64,000 nucleotides of DNA from Bradysia coprophila (GCF_014529535.1 NC_050735.1:10241739-10305738); one strand, 5' to 3'. Numbered from the stretch's first letter, positions 1 to 12,523 are shown. Notes: a model not told the origin generated them from the letters alone. Program-made: numbers and translations.

Positions 1-1931
1 CTGATATACTTTATGTCTTCAACCGTTTCTAGAAAATTTCTGAAAGAATGTTGGAACATTTCATCGAAATTTTCGATGAACTTTAGGAGGTGATATTTCG
101 AACCTAGTGACTGTTCATGTTTAGAATAGTGGATGCCTGGTAGAGGCTCAACGTAGCTTTGCATGTATACCCTACATGCCGTACTAGTCACACGTTAAGG
201 TTATCTTATTTTCGTATGTAATGGGTAATGTCACTCAATCGAATACAAAAATAAAATGACAGCGGTTCTGGACTGTTCAGGCCAAGGACTGTTTGGACAT
301 ATAACCAGCAGGGATCTAAAAAAAATAGCTCCGACGGAGCCTGGTCCACTTTCAAGAAAATCCCTCATAATGATGCTGGTAAGATTTGTGAAGACCTTGA
401 GAAAACTTAGAATTTTCCTACTAAAAATACCTCTTAAGACGTTGAGTGCTGTCGGATACGTCGCGTTGGACTTTTCCGAAAAGAAGACGTAATTTCTAAG
501 GTTTTCACGCATTTACGAACAATGGAAGCTCCTTCCAGTTCTCTTTGTTCAAAAGTGTACAGAGAGCTAAACCGTGTAATTATAGCTTTAAGGGCTAACC
601 AATGCCTTACATATTTAAACACAGTCAGTTTTATGATTCATTGCACAAAAACAAATTTTCGAGCTACTCGATGTATAAATGTAAGTCTTTAGCGCTAACA
701 TGAAAAACTTTAAAAGTTAAAATTTGTTCGATAAGTTACTCAACTAAGTCAAACATATAATGCTTCTATTTCAATCGGATCATGGTCGAATTTTAATTGG
801 TCGAAGTTTTCGCAAATTCACGCTCTACTGGTCTTTTGGGGTACTTCTTCTGATTCGTTTATTATCATGCATGTACATTAATTAAATTTCAATTCTATGT
901 GTCACGGAATGAAAGTGTTAGAATAATGTAATGTTACACTTCATGCAGGGTAACTATCCCGATAAATATCCGATCGTTTGCTTGGTAACGCGAGAAAATT
1001 TTATTCATAATTAATTAGCTAATGAATTAGAATTAATTATAGCGTTTGGTATCGGATTTCGTATGTAATTGAATAATTGGTAAACATGGAGTGGACATTG
1101 CGTTATGTAAACCAACAACGGCCGGTAATAACGATTCAAGAATAATTACTTTCGACACTGTTCTGACAGGGTCGTAGCGGGACTGAAACCCATCTGACTT
1201 GGCTACAATTTTTTCTTATGCTGGCAGCACAGCACTCCTTCTAGCATGAACATAGAAAATATTCGGATGCTGACTAAATCACAGTAGGCTAGGCACTGCG
1301 TTTCTTTTGTACAGATGCAGATAGATGAAGGGTTTTCGTTGTGTGAGGTGAGCCATACAATACAAACAATCTTAAGCGGTAGCTCTTATCACTAAGGCAT
1401 TCAAAGACACTTGTCAGCTCAGTTTTCATGCTACAAGCAGTGCTATGCCGGCAGATATTATTTAGTTTTGCTAATTATAGCCCTATATGAGTTATGACAA
1501 CGCAAAATCATTTATTTATTGGCAGAACTGAAGCTATTCAACTAACGTGAACTTCAGTATCTTTTCGCAACAAATGAAAAAATGTCTAATATTTGTATGG
1601 GTGATTGGGTTGCGTGTATTACACTACATTCCTATTATATCATGGTTTTATGACATAGAAACCAACCAGATCGTCTGTGTCAATCAATTGCCGCAATATC
1701 TGTTATTAAAGCCGATGCAAGAGACTTGCGTCATCTTTTCGATGTAAAACATAAGTGGTCTGAGAAACCGATACGCAGAATGCATCAACATGAGAAATCA
1801 TTATAACCACACAGACGTTAGAAAATCATGCTCATTCAGTGACGAAACTATATAATAAATCGTAACATAACACAAAGGAACAACAAAATTATCTTATAAA
1901 CAGCGAACCATTTTTCTTAAAAAAAATATAC
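1..1931. other. No supported gene
   Basis: AT-rich sequence. The open frames near 231-622 resemble no family I know, overlap on both strands and have no convincing splice context. If the candidate exon at 1932-2040 is real, this stretch would be the intron or 3' part of that minus-strand gene, but I could not find its next exon. Confidence 0.4.
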
Positions 1932-2040
1932 CTGCAAACAATTCTGCTGTTCTGGGTAGTAGTGGTCGGGATGGCCTTACTTCGTTCGTGATGTTTGCAA
2001 GAAATTTACTGATATTGTTATCGATCTCATTGGCGATCAT
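1932..2040 (-). CDS. Candidate first coding exon, unknown gene
   Basis: On the minus strand an ATG at 2040-2038 opens 36 codons beginning MIANEIDNNISKFLANITNE and ending in ...AELFA plus one base. It runs directly into a consensus-like donor (GCAG|GTATAT, intron from 1931). Its composition is protein-like, with an amphipathic start followed by a proline/arginine-rich segment. I do not recognise the family. The rest of the gene would lie toward position 1 or outside the window. It could also be a chance open frame, because no partner exon was found. Confidence 0.3.
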
Positions 2041-3122
2041 GGTGATACGATTTGCGCTTCAACGGTCTAGAGTCTGAGTATATATGCTGAGGCTATTCAC
2101 AGTCGATTTGTTAAATAATTTCAAAAATTAGTTTTCGTTATACGAAATGAATTCTCATACTGAATGTATGACTGAGTAACAATTTCATATCACAGAGAAC
2201 ACACTTTTGGTTAGATGGTTCAAAGATATGTACATTTATAAACAACTTTCACTTATTACTACAACGTTGGCTATTAAATTTGCACATTAAATAAAATATC
2301 ACAAGCAATGCACTGTTCACTTGCAAGACCACTATAGTGCAGGTAACTATATGAAACTCTTTGCACAAAGCCTTCGATTGATGAATTCTTTTCGCACAAA
2401 TTTCATAATCACCATTCGTATTTCTTTTCTCAATTATTTTGCCTTACAATCACAGATCCCGTGCAGAACTGAATGAAAACATAAATAAAATCTCAAACAT
2501 ATTTTTGTGCGGAGCTCTCGTTTCGTTGTGGTTGTTGTTGTTGTGTTTAGATTACATCACATTCTCAATTAAAATCTAAGAAATTTTTATATTTCACACA
2601 TTAAATGGTATATCCTTCGGTTGAATTAAACGAATCGGTTTATTTATAATTGAAGCCACCGCACTGCACATTAAAACAGCCGACTTTATTGCTAATTGAA
2701 CAATTAATTGAAATAAGATATGAATGAAGTGTACACATGTGAATGTTTTGAACGAACGACCGAAGATCGCATAATCGGAGAAAGCATGTTGTCGGCGGCA
2801 CAGCTGATAGAAAACTATTATAAAAATAACTGAATTCATTTTGGCTTCTCAGTCATGTTGTCCTTCCACCAAACAAAATGTTTTATATTCATTTTATATG
2901 TGGTTGCGTGTCGGTATTACTTATATTGAATAGGTGAGTGCTGGTAAATTACTCACTATTCAATTCACTCTTAGGTCATTTAATTGTGTTTTCTTTGAGT
3001 TGACCACTTTACATACGTTCGAGTTTCGAGTTCCTATATATTAATTTCTCTGTGCCATTACACAGTTGAAATGTTATCTCTCATGTTCTTCACGACGGTG
3101 ATGATAACTTGTTTACCGATTG
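2041..3122. other. Intergenic, nothing recognised
   Basis: AT-rich sequence with no convincing coding frame. It contains a short GTTGTT-rich run near 2529-2545. Confidence 0.4.
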
Positions 3123-3791
3123 ATGGGTAGTATAAACAGAAAAATTGCAACCACAATTTTGTTGCAAGCGAGAAATAGTAGATTGCTCGTTGTAAATGAA
3201 GTTACAAAGTCGAACGACTCAGTGAGTAATTCTTCGTCGGCAAACGAAATGCAACCTGAAAGTCTTTTAGTCAAGTCTCCTAGTGTATGTGGAACAAAAC
3301 CACTGTCTATGATCACTCAGCCTGATGTCAATCTATCCACGGCGCAGCGTAGTAACACCGATTTTAAAGTCAATCTCACTGAACTAGGAACTCCAACCGC
3401 CGGCTCTAGTCCCTCGGCCGATGTACCGACCAAACCGTCTGTTTCTGCACAGGTATCCGATGAAGTCAAAAACCCTACAGTACGACCGCGATACGATTCA
3501 ATGGGCTCACCAAATATTTCAATGCCGTACGAGAGACAAAGGGTTGTCTATGTTTCCAATTTTCATCCGTCTGTTACCGAGAAGGACGTTGTTAAGTATC
3601 TATTGCAGAAGAACGTAATATCATCGGCTGAAGACGTGTCATGCAAGATATTGCTCTCATCCTATGTAGATATAAACAGCGTTTCCTTTGTATCGTTTCG
3701 GATCACAGTTAACTCTAACATTTTTCACTCAATAGTCAATAGTAAACTGTGGCCCGACGACGTTGTAGTTCGTGAATTTATGAAACGTTAA
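3123..3791 (+). mobile_element. CR1/Jockey-like non-LTR retrotransposon ORF1 remnant
   Basis: An intact frame of 222 codons, ATG at 3123 and TAA at 3789-3791. The N-terminal half is low-complexity and Ser/Thr/Pro-rich. The C-terminal ~90 residues look like the RRM-like domain of CR1-group ORF1 proteins: a first strand and helix with VYVSNFHPSVTEKDVVKYL, then the typical ending with SFVSFRITV and the WPDDVVVREF block. In that family WP..V.VR.F follows the last helix. ORF1 proteins bind RNA and act as chaperones for target-primed reverse transcription. No endonuclease or reverse transcriptase follows in the next kilobase, so this is an orphan fragment or a domesticated copy. The family call rests on recalled motif pattern only. 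Confidence 0.55.
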
Positions 3792-4539
3792 ATAACCAGT
3801 GAATTTTGAACTTTCATTTTGAACTTTAATTTCGTCTTCTTTCAAGAACTAACTTATTGTCATAATTTTAACTCAGCCTAAACCTAACCTCCGATTAAAC
3901 TAAATGTTGATTGTACTGAATGGTTCTAACTCTAATCAGAATATGATTAGCCAAATCGAGTCTCACGACTTTAAAAAAAACGAACTCCAGGTCTAGTCGA
4001 CCTGTGCAAATATCTGCTGGTCTAGTCGACTGGCTGTTGCTAATCATTTCTCTTTCAGATGGGCCATTGAGTACATCCAGTCAGTCAAATTAAACAACGC
4101 AAACGAACTTAACAGTCGCCGCTGTACTCCTCAACCACGTTATAAGCATATCGTCATTATTAATGAATTTATTTAAATTATTTTAATTGTTATTTGCAAA
4201 TTGTCAATTTTATTATACCGAAAGTAGTCAGGGGGCCTATGCCATTGATGAAATAAATAAATAAATATAAACTCTAAAATATAAACGACGTTATTGACTT
4301 GTACATTTTTATCGATACCTACGATAACAATGAAAGTGTAAAACAGGTATGGTCGATCGTTCGCCCGGAGGACATAAAAATTTGATTTACGCACTCAAAC
4401 GCACTCATTTTCATATTATTTTGACATAATTTATGAATGCGTTTAAGGTGAATTTGCCGATCGGCCATACCTGCTCTGTACTTTCATTGTACGATAATAG
4501 TAGTTTACATGGGATGCTGCGAAAGGAATTAATTAAGTG

Positions 4540-4850
4540 AGGTAGCAATTTTGTGATAAAAGCAAACTCATAAATGTAATTTTGAACAACAAGCTTCGGT
4601 AACTACACTTGTCGAAAAGACAGTTGCCGGAGCAAGTTTCTAAAAAACACACGATTGATTTCAGTTGTTTTCGAAGAAATGAAGTGGCAGCATCATCCAA
4701 TGTATTCTGGTTTAATACCTGTCTTATGTGAAAGTTGATTTCCACATAGAAACATGAAAAAAATGAACTGAAAATAGTCCACATGTAATGGATCATTTTC
4801 GTAGGGGTCAAAGTGCTATGTAATGGTCAACTTTCGCATGGGGCAGGTGG
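4540..4850. repeat. Dispersed repeat, copy 1 (second copy at 36010-36440)
   Basis: Shares ordered blocks with 36010-36440: TTTTGTGATAAAAGCAAACT, then a block around CGGTAACT and a cttgtcgaaaagacag-type segment, then CATGTAATGGATCAT and TGTAATGGTCA. The two copies have diverged by indels. No coding capacity is apparent. Confidence 0.6.
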
Positions 4851-5280
4851 TAAAATATAAATGTTAACTCTGACTAATGTGACGTTACATAGCAAAGTAT
4901 GTTATGATGATTTAGCAATATTTGTGTTTTACTTATCACATCCAACGGAAACTAACCTAGTTTATGTTAATTTTTTTCGTTAATCTCTCAGAGATTATGT
5001 TTTTATGTAAATATTTTGAATACGTTTACAGCTATTGATAATTCGGACCGTTGTTAGGTTTTTGCGACATATTACGATTGTTTCATTTCTTTTCTTTCCT
5101 TTGAAAATTTAAACAATAGCGAAGTTTTGCGGGAAGTGCGAGAGCCACAAATCGCTCGAGTTGGAATATCAATTTTTCCCCGAGGACCAACGCTTTTCAT
5201 GTATGCTCTCCACGAAACACAAATCTCAATTCGTCGTAAAGTTTTTGAAAACAAAAATAAAGTGACAATTCGATACCGGC

Positions 5281-5755
5281 GACCAGAATTATCGCCCAGG
5301 GAATTATCGCCCAGACAGATTTTTTCAAAAATTAATTGGAATTATCACCCGGGGAATTATCGCCCAGGAACTATCACCCAGCTCGATAGGAATTATCACC
5401 CGGAGAATTTTCGCCCAGGAATTATCACCCAGCTCGATGGGAATTACCACCCGGGGAATTATCACCCAGGAATTATCACCCAGACTAACTGGGAACTTTA
5501 ACCCGGGGAATTATAGCCCAGGAATTATCACCCAGCTATCTGGTAATTATTCCCCAGTTATTCAAAGCTGAGGAATTACAGCCCAGTAAATTTAGAATTA
5601 TCACCCAGCTATTTGAAATTGAGGAATTATCGCCCAGTGAATTCGGAATTATCACCCAGCTATCTGAGATTGAGGAATTATCGCCCAGTGAACTTGGAAT
5701 TATCACCCAACTAACTGAAATTGAGGAATTATCGCCCAGAAATTTGTGTTTGAAG
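5281..5755. repeat. Outer left array, GAATTATC(A/G)CCCAG words
   Basis: About twenty loosely spaced copies of GAATTATCRCCCAG, separated by short variable spacers such as CTCGATGG or TATTTGAAATTGAG. The word recurs in reverse complement at 10013-10483. Open frames across it are simple repeat translation, not genes. Confidence 0.85.
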
Positions 5756-5924
5756 TAGTACCGAATCAGCAGTAACTTTTCAACTATGTTAAAAGATTTA
5801 TCACATTTTCGATATACCCATCTTTTACTTCTATTAATTTGGTAAAACATTATGTATAGTAGAGAAAGATAACTTGCTCAGTGTGTAAACTTTAATGCGA
5901 ATTTTCGTTTGATCTAATCAATTG

Positions 5925-7930
5925 TGCACCGTCTTCTGTTAATCTGATTCGACCTAATCGATTGTGCATCGTCTTAGGGGAATGCACATTTGATCCAATC
6001 GATTCACCTAAAACGATGCACAATCGATTGAATGAAACATTTAGTTTAACTAATTGTGCATCAACTTAGAAGCATCTACAATTAGTCTAGCAAATTGTGC
6101 ATCATCCAGGGCATCATCTTAAATGGATGCACATTTAGTCTAGCAAATTGTGCATGAACTTAGATGCATCTACAATTAGTCTAGCAAATTGTGCATCATC
6201 TGAAATGGATGCACATTTAGTCTAACTAATTGTGCATCAACTTAGAGGCATCTACAATTAGTCTAGCAAATTGTGCATCATCTGAAATGGTTGCACATTT
6301 AATCTAACTAATTGTGCATCAACTTAGAGGCATCTACAATTGGTCTAGCAAATTGTGCATCATCTGAAACGGATGCACATTTAGTCTAGCAAATTGTGCA
6401 TGAACTTAGAGGCATCTACAATTAGTCTAGCAAATTGTGCATCATCTGAAATGGATGCACATTTAGTCTAACTAATTGTGCATCAACTTAGAGGCATCTA
6501 CAATTAGTCTAGCAAATTGTGCACCATCTGAAATGGATGCACATTTAGTCTAGCAAATTGTGCATCAACTTAGAGGCATCTACAATTAGTCTAGCAAATT
6601 GTGCACCATCTGAAATCTATGCACATTTAGTCTAACTAATTGTGCATCAACTTAAAGGCATCTACAATTAGTCTAGCAAATTGTGCATCATCTGAAATGG
6701 ATGCACATTTAATCTAACTAATTGTGCATCAACTTAGAGGCATCTACAATTAGTCTAGCAAATTGTGCATCATCTGAAATGGATGCACATTTAGTCTAGC
6801 AAATTGTGCATGAACTTAGAGGCATCTACAATTAGTCTAGCAAATTGTGCATCATCTGAAATGGATGCACATTTAGTCTAACTAATTGTGCATCAACTTA
6901 GAGGCATCTACAATTAGTCTAGCAAATTGTGCACCATCTGAAATGGATGCACATTTAGTCTAACTAATTGTGCATCAACTTAGAGGCATCTACAATTAGT
7001 CTAGCAAATTGGGCACCATCTGAAATCTATGCACATTTAGTCTAACTAATTGTGCATCAACTTAGAGGCATCTACAATTAGTCTAGCAAATTGTGCATCA
7101 TCTGAAATGGATGCACATTTAATCTAACTAATTGTGCATCAACTTAGAGGCATCTACAATTGGTCTAGCAAATTGTGCATCATCTGAAATGGATGCACAT
7201 TAGTCTAGCAAATTGTGCATGAACTTAGAGGCATCTACAATTAGTCTAGCAAATTGTGCATCATCTGAAATGGATGCACATTTAGTCTAACTAATTGTGC
7301 ATCAACTTAGAGGCATCTACAATTAGTCTAGCAAATTGTGCACCATCTGAAATCTATGCACATTTAGTCTAACTAATTGTGCATCAACTTAGAGGCATCT
7401 ACAATTGGTCTAGCAAATTGTGCATCATCTGAAATGGATGCACATTTAATCTAACTAATTGTGCATCAACTTAGAGGCATCTACAATTGGTCTAGCAAAT
7501 TGTGCATCATCTGAAATGGATGCACATTTAGTCTAGCAAATTGTGCATGAACTTAGAGGCATCTACAATTAGTCTAGCAAATTGTGCATCATCTGAAATG
7601 GATGCACATTTAGTCTAACTAATTGTGCATCAACTTAAAGGCATCTACGATTGGTCTAGCAAATTGTGCACCATCTGAAATGGATGCACATTTAGTCTAA
7701 CTAATTGTGCATCAACTTAGAGGCATCTACAATTAGTCTATCAAATTGTGCATCATCTGAAGTGGATGCACATTTAATCTAACTAATTGTGCATCAACTT
7801 AAAGGCATCTACGATTGGTCTAGCAAATTGTGCATCATCTTAAATGGATGCACATTTAGTCTAGCAAATTGTGCATGAACTTAGATGCATCTACAATTAG
7901 TCTAGCAAATTGTGCATCATCTGAAATGGA
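5925..7930. repeat. Inner left tandem array, 82-bp unit, about two dozen copies
   Basis: The word TCTGAAATGGATGCACAT recurs at exactly 82-bp spacing (for example 6201, 6283, 6365 and 6447). Each unit holds two related half-units around GCAAATTGTGCAT and CTAATTGTGCATCAACTT. Units vary by point changes and occasional one-base deletions. Confidence 0.9.
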
Positions 7931-8018
7931 TAAATGGATAATTGTTTTAAATCCACTTAAGAACTGCAGATAAGTTTACCAAAAAATGTTTTAATTTCAA
8001 AATTTGTTAGTTATAAGT

Positions 8019-8740
8019 TCATGCACAATTAACTAGAATAAATGTGCATCCATTTAAGATGATGTACAATTGGCTAGACTAAATGTGCATCCATTTAAGA
8101 TGATGTACACTTAGTTAAACTAATTGTAGATGCCTCTAGGTTCATGTTACACTAAAGTTGCACCCATTTAAGATGATGCACAATTGGGTAGAATAATTGT
8201 AGATGCATCTAAAATGATGCACAATTTGCTAGACCAATCGTAGATGCCTTTAAGTTGATGCACAATTAGTTAGACTAAATGTGCATCCATTTCAGATGAT
8301 GCACAATTTGCTAGACTAATTGTAGATGCCTCTAAGTTGATGCACAATTAGTTAGACTAAATGTGCATCCATTTCAGATGATGCACAATTTGCTAGACTA
8401 ATTGTAGATGCCTCTAAGTTGATGCACAATTAGTTAGACTAAATGTGCATCCATTTCAGATGATGCACAATTTGCTAGACTAATTGTAGATGCATCTAAG
8501 TTCATGCACAATTTGCTAGACTAAATGTGCATCCATTTAAGATGATGCCCTGGATGATGCACAATTTGCTAGACTAATTGTAGATGCTTCTAAGTTGATG
8601 CACAATTAGTTAAACTAAATGTTTCATTCAATCGATTGTGCATCGTTTTAGGTGAATCGATTGGATCAAATGTGCATTCCCCTAAGACGATGCACAATCG
8701 ATTAGGTCGAATCAGATTAACAGAAGACGGTGCACAATTG
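8019..8740. repeat. Inner right tandem array, inverted copy of the 82-bp unit
   Basis: The same unit as in 5925-7930 but in reverse complement (GATGATGCACAATTTGCTAG...), with only about nine units. The outermost units mirror the outermost left units including private variants, such as the GATGATGCCCTGGATGATGC junction near 8550. Confidence 0.85.
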
Positions 8741-8902
8741 ATTAGATGAAACGAAAATTCGCATTAAAGTTTACACACTGAGCAAGTTATCTTTCTCTAC
8801 TATACATAATGTTTTACCAAATTAATAGAAGTAAAAGATGGGTATATCGAAAATGTGATAAATCTTTTAACATAGTTGAAAAGTTACTGCTGACTCGGTA
8901 CT

Positions 8903-9998
8903 TTAGATTAGATTAGATTAGATGGGAGGGTGTAAGCCCAGCACCTAAGCCTCAGATGGGCCTGTTGTGCTATTGTACAAGTCTCTTGATCATATGGACT
9001 GTGATTTTACATCATATCTCTCCCGACTTAGATTGTTCACAAATCGACCGTGTGTTAACGTCCCATACGTTGTGAATTCTCCAAGCCGTGGGTGGTATGC
9101 GAATACCACAACCATCACTAATTGACCTGTACATTTTCCCAAAGATGGCGCTATCAACATTGTCATGTTGTAGCTCTTTCTACTATTGACATTATGTCGA
9201 TATGGTTTCTTTTATGGAGAAAGCGAATGTTGGGTTTTTTGATATTTCCGACTTTGTTACGGTTACGGCTATTAGTTTTAGGTAATAGCAAGTGTCTAAT
9301 CACCATAGGCCATGAGTTGCCTCTTCGTATAAATCGCCATGCCACCATGTGACTGAACTCGTTCTGGCGTTGCAGGTTGTAGCGTTTGAATGATTCGTAT
9401 TTCGTCATATCCCTTGACATCCATACAACGTATCAATCAATAGATCTGTTAAACCTCGCGGTCATTTTGGAGTACAAGATAGTTTCTGTATCTTGGGATT
9501 GTACCACAGCAAATTTGTAAAAATTTGCTATGTGGTTTTGGGGTGTCAAATGAGAACCCGAAGCGTTTGTACCTTACCTGCACTAAAATTGACTGCCAGA
9601 TGCCATACGGCAATGTGTCATTTTCGTACATTAATCGAGCACGTAATTTAGCATTAGCTTCTGGTAGAGTCGATTGTTAATTCGTAAACCGACGCCACGA
9701 AGCACATGTTAAATAACAAAGGAAATAACACAATTGTTGATATCGCACAATGAGGCGAGAACGACTTTATTGATCAAAGAGAAAATGACCTACGAGAACA
9801 ACACTTTGACTTCGTTAATAAAACCTTTAAAATAATTTCACCATTTAAACATTACAGCAAAATAAAAACACCAAAGCCGTAAAAGTTGGCACAGAAATTA
9901 GACAAAATCGAAAATGAATTCACACACAGCCACACAAAAGAAACACTTTTAGAGAGCAACGCATAAACACGTCCGTTCTCTGTGACTGCCGTTGTCCA
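8903..9998 (-). mobile_element. Non-LTR-like insertion inside the right arm
   Basis: A 1096-bp insert flanked by a direct repeat ACTCGGTACT at 8893-8902 and 9999-10008. The empty site survives in the mirror arm near 5755-5770, which lacks the insert. Read on the minus strand, the insert ends in a run of four ATCTA-type units (8904-8924), like the short tandem tails of I/LOA-type elements. Two short minus-strand frames (9631-9449 and 9420-9163) are not recognisable as ORF1 or reverse transcriptase. It is therefore probably an internally deleted or non-autonomous element. Class assignment is by tail and TSD only. Confidence 0.6.
9968..9974 (-). promoter_or_regulatory. Candidate downstream promoter element (GGACGTG)
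   Basis: On the minus strand GGACGTG lies at +28 to +34 if transcription starts at the A of AGT at 10001, next to the insert's 5' junction. Jockey/I-type insect elements are known to carry an internal promoter with a DPE of this form at this position. Confidence 0.4.
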
Positions 9999-10012
9999 AC
10001 TCGGTACTACTT

Positions 10013-10483
10013 CAAACACAAATTTCTGGGCGATAATTCCTCAATTTCAGTTAGTTGGGTGATAATTCCAAGTTCACTGGGCGATAATTCCTCAATCTCA
10101 GATAGCTGGGTGATAATTCCAAATTCACTGGGCGATAATTCCTCAATTTCAAATAGCTGGGTGATAATTCTAAATTTACTGGGCTGTAATTGCTCAGCTT
10201 TGAATAGCTGGGGAATAATTACCAGATAGCTGGGTGATAATTCCTGGGCGATAATTCCCCGGGTTAAAGTTCCCAGTTAGTCTGGGTGATAATTCCTGGG
10301 TGATAATTCCCCTGGTGGTAATTCCCATCGAGCTGGGTGATAATTCCTGGGCGAAAATTCCCCGGGTGATAATTCCTATCGAGCTGGGTGATAGTTCCTG
10401 AGCGATAATTCCCCGGGTGATAATTCCAATTAATTTTTGAAAAAATCTGTCTGGGCGATAATTCCCTGGGCGATAATACCCGT
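10013..10483. repeat. Outer right array, inverted GAATTATCRCCCAG words
   Basis: Reverse complement of 5281-5755, read as CTGGGYGATAATTC, with the same spacer order. Confidence 0.85.
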
Positions 10484-10503
10484 CACCTTCGATACCAATT
10501 GTC

Positions 10504-11485
10504 ATCAGACAAAACATCAACAAAATGTCCTCGAAAACGCCATGCAAATAGGAAATAGTCATTTCTGCAACAAGTTGCGAAATGTGGTGGTTTTTGTCAC
10601 TATATGAAATAAAATATAGTTAAATTCCGTCACTAGTGACGAAAAGTAAAGCCAACAGTGAATTAGTGAAAAAATGCCCTTCCCTTCATATGTCACCCAA
10701 ATGACATATGCCAACTTCGCTCTTCTTGGAATTTCCTATTTTCGTCTACAGATGAACACTACGTTCTTCATATGTATGTACAAGGTGTGACTAACTGTTT
10801 TTCTTCACAATTCAACAATGTCAATTTGTCACACAATTTTTCAAAACGAAAACAGATGAAGGAGAAAATATATATTTCTCGTCTCCTTGTGAGTGGAAAA
10901 AATAAGGTTAATATGTGGAAAAACATTTTTGTTTTAAGTCGCCGAAAGCCAAGTTAACTAAAGGCTCAACCAAAATTTGCCGGGTTACCATATGTGGCCA
11001 ATCCGGTGCTGTCTTCAGCCGGAGTTTTGTTTTCAACCATAATCAAACCATACAAAGAGAAAGACAAAACTAACGAAGTAAAAGATTTTCTATCAATTTG
11101 TTGAAATACTAAAATCAAGAGAAGTAATAGACGGGACTATAATGCTGTCTGTGAAAAGTCTATCTCATATTTCCTATTTTCTTTTAACTTCATACTTTCG
11201 CCAGGTACGTAATAATACGTGTCTCCAACGCACTGCTCCAGGAGCAGTGTGTTAGTGTCTCCCAATTTTCTACTAATTGTGCTTCCAACCCGATTCCACG
11301 TGCTTCTGCTTAGAAATGGTCTTCAAATTTGAACGCAAAAATTTATTTAAGTATCAAAACGTAGTGTCCCCTCCCCACCTCCACGCCTCATCTAACTGAT
11401 TTTAAAGTTTATAGTGAATTTTGAATTTAGTTAGGGTGTGCTGCAGAACATAAAGTAAAAATATAATAAAAGGAATGGCCCCTGA
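10504..11485. other. Intergenic, nothing recognised
   Basis: No gene seen. Contains a short palindromic stretch (TTCCTATTTTCGTC area, 10725-10750) and GGAGCAGTGTG near 11250. Confidence 0.4.
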
Positions 11486-11493
11486 CTGTATAC

Positions 11494-12515
11494 CGAGGGG
11501 CAAACCACTCGATTTGCAACTCTTTTTTTTCACGTGCAACTCCGATGCAACTCTTTTTTTTCACGTGCAACTCTTTGCAACTCTTTTTCTGTGCAACTCT
11601 TTTGCAACTCATTTTCAACTCTTTTGCAACTCTTTTCGTATTTAACTTGTTTTCATCCAAAAAATGTAAAGAAAATCAACAACATTTGTTAAAAACAAAA
11701 AAAAAAATGGAAAAACATTAAACGTTCCTAATAGAGATATTGTAAAATGCCGACATCGATGTTCCTAAGAGCGACAAAAATATTCAAAGGAACCGATATG
11801 GGTAAAATTTACAACGATTATCGGTAAATGCAAATCCCATTGATTTCAACGATGTGGAATGCAAAATCAATGGGCGGGCATTCAAATTCAATTTTTCTCA
11901 TCTTGATTGTTCTATTTTTGTCAAAAACGGGCATATATTCAAGGCACTTCAAGCATGAGCAATACTCTTAATAGAGCACTTAAAGTCGACAGTGTATCAT
12001 ATAAATTTTGGCACTGTAAAAAATTTGGCAGGCTGACAGCTGTCACTCGAAACACTTTTTCTTGAAGTGCGTTGATTTGATCAAAGAATTTTGCAGTGGT
12101 GAAAGAGAATGTAGAAAATAGTGTGCCCTCATCGAGCTCACTTAAATGAACTGGTTTATTCCTAGTAAACTGGACTTTTACATACAAATTTTGACATATC
12201 AAGACTTGTTGAATAACTTTCTATTTTCTCTCTTTTATCGCTCTTTTAACACTTTAATAAAGTTCAGTGAACAGTGTTCACTATTTGTAGTTCATTTAAT
12301 CGTTTGAATAACATTTATTATTTATTTCTTCCGCGTGCAACTCTTTTTTTATTCTCGAATGCAACTCTTTTGCAACTCATTTTGAGCGTGCAACTCCGGT
12401 GCAACTCTTTTTTTTCGCGTGCAACTTCGATGCAACTCTTTTTTTTATTCTCGAATGCAACTCTTTGCAACTCTTTGCAACTCATTTGCAACTCTTTTGA
12501 GTGGTTTGCCCCTCG
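11494..12515. mobile_element. TIR element with 8-bp target-site duplication, family A, copy 1
   Basis: Terminal inverted repeats CGAGGGGCAAACCACTC at 11494 and its complement ending at 12515. They are flanked by the perfect 8-bp direct repeat CTGTATAC (11486-11493 and 12516-12523). Just inside each end is an array of GCAACTC(TTTT) words, in the same orientation at both ends (11513-11640 and 12335-12500). The middle ~650 bp is unique and non-coding. An 8-bp duplication is typical of hAT and P superfamilies, but the CGAGGGG terminus fits neither consensus well. Copy 2 is at 22555-22764. Confidence 0.8.
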
Positions 12516-12523
12516 CTGTATAC

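Larger units (their letters stand above)
5264..10503. mobile_element. Giant inverted-repeat (foldback-like) element
   Basis: The left arm starts near GACAATT at 5264 and runs to about 7930. The right arm is its reverse complement, from about 8019 to 10503, interrupted by an insertion at 8903-9998. From the outside in, each arm holds a GAATTATCRCCCAG array, a ~170-bp unique segment, and an 82-bp-unit array. The unique segments match almost base for base in inverted orientation (for example 5750-5860 against 8810-8906). The arms are unequal: the inner array is ~2.0 kb on the left and ~0.7 kb on the right, with an ~88-bp spacer at 7931-8018. No transposase frame is present. I see no clear target-site duplication at the outer ends. 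The arrangement resembles Foldback-type elements, or a duplication that flipped. Confidence 0.75.

Noticed and set aside
5127..5501. Open frame with PGNYHPG-type protein repeats, and mirror frames at 5536-5850 and 10194-10562
   Set aside because: Direct translation of the GAATTATCRCCCAG array on either strand; the repeat explains the frame and no start or splice context supports it.
6000..8700. CRISPR-like spaced repeats
   Set aside because: Repeats are contiguous 82-bp tandem units without unique spacers, in an animal genome.
11427..11660. Lys-rich minus-strand frame
   Set aside because: Translation of the GCAACTC array in family A copy 1.
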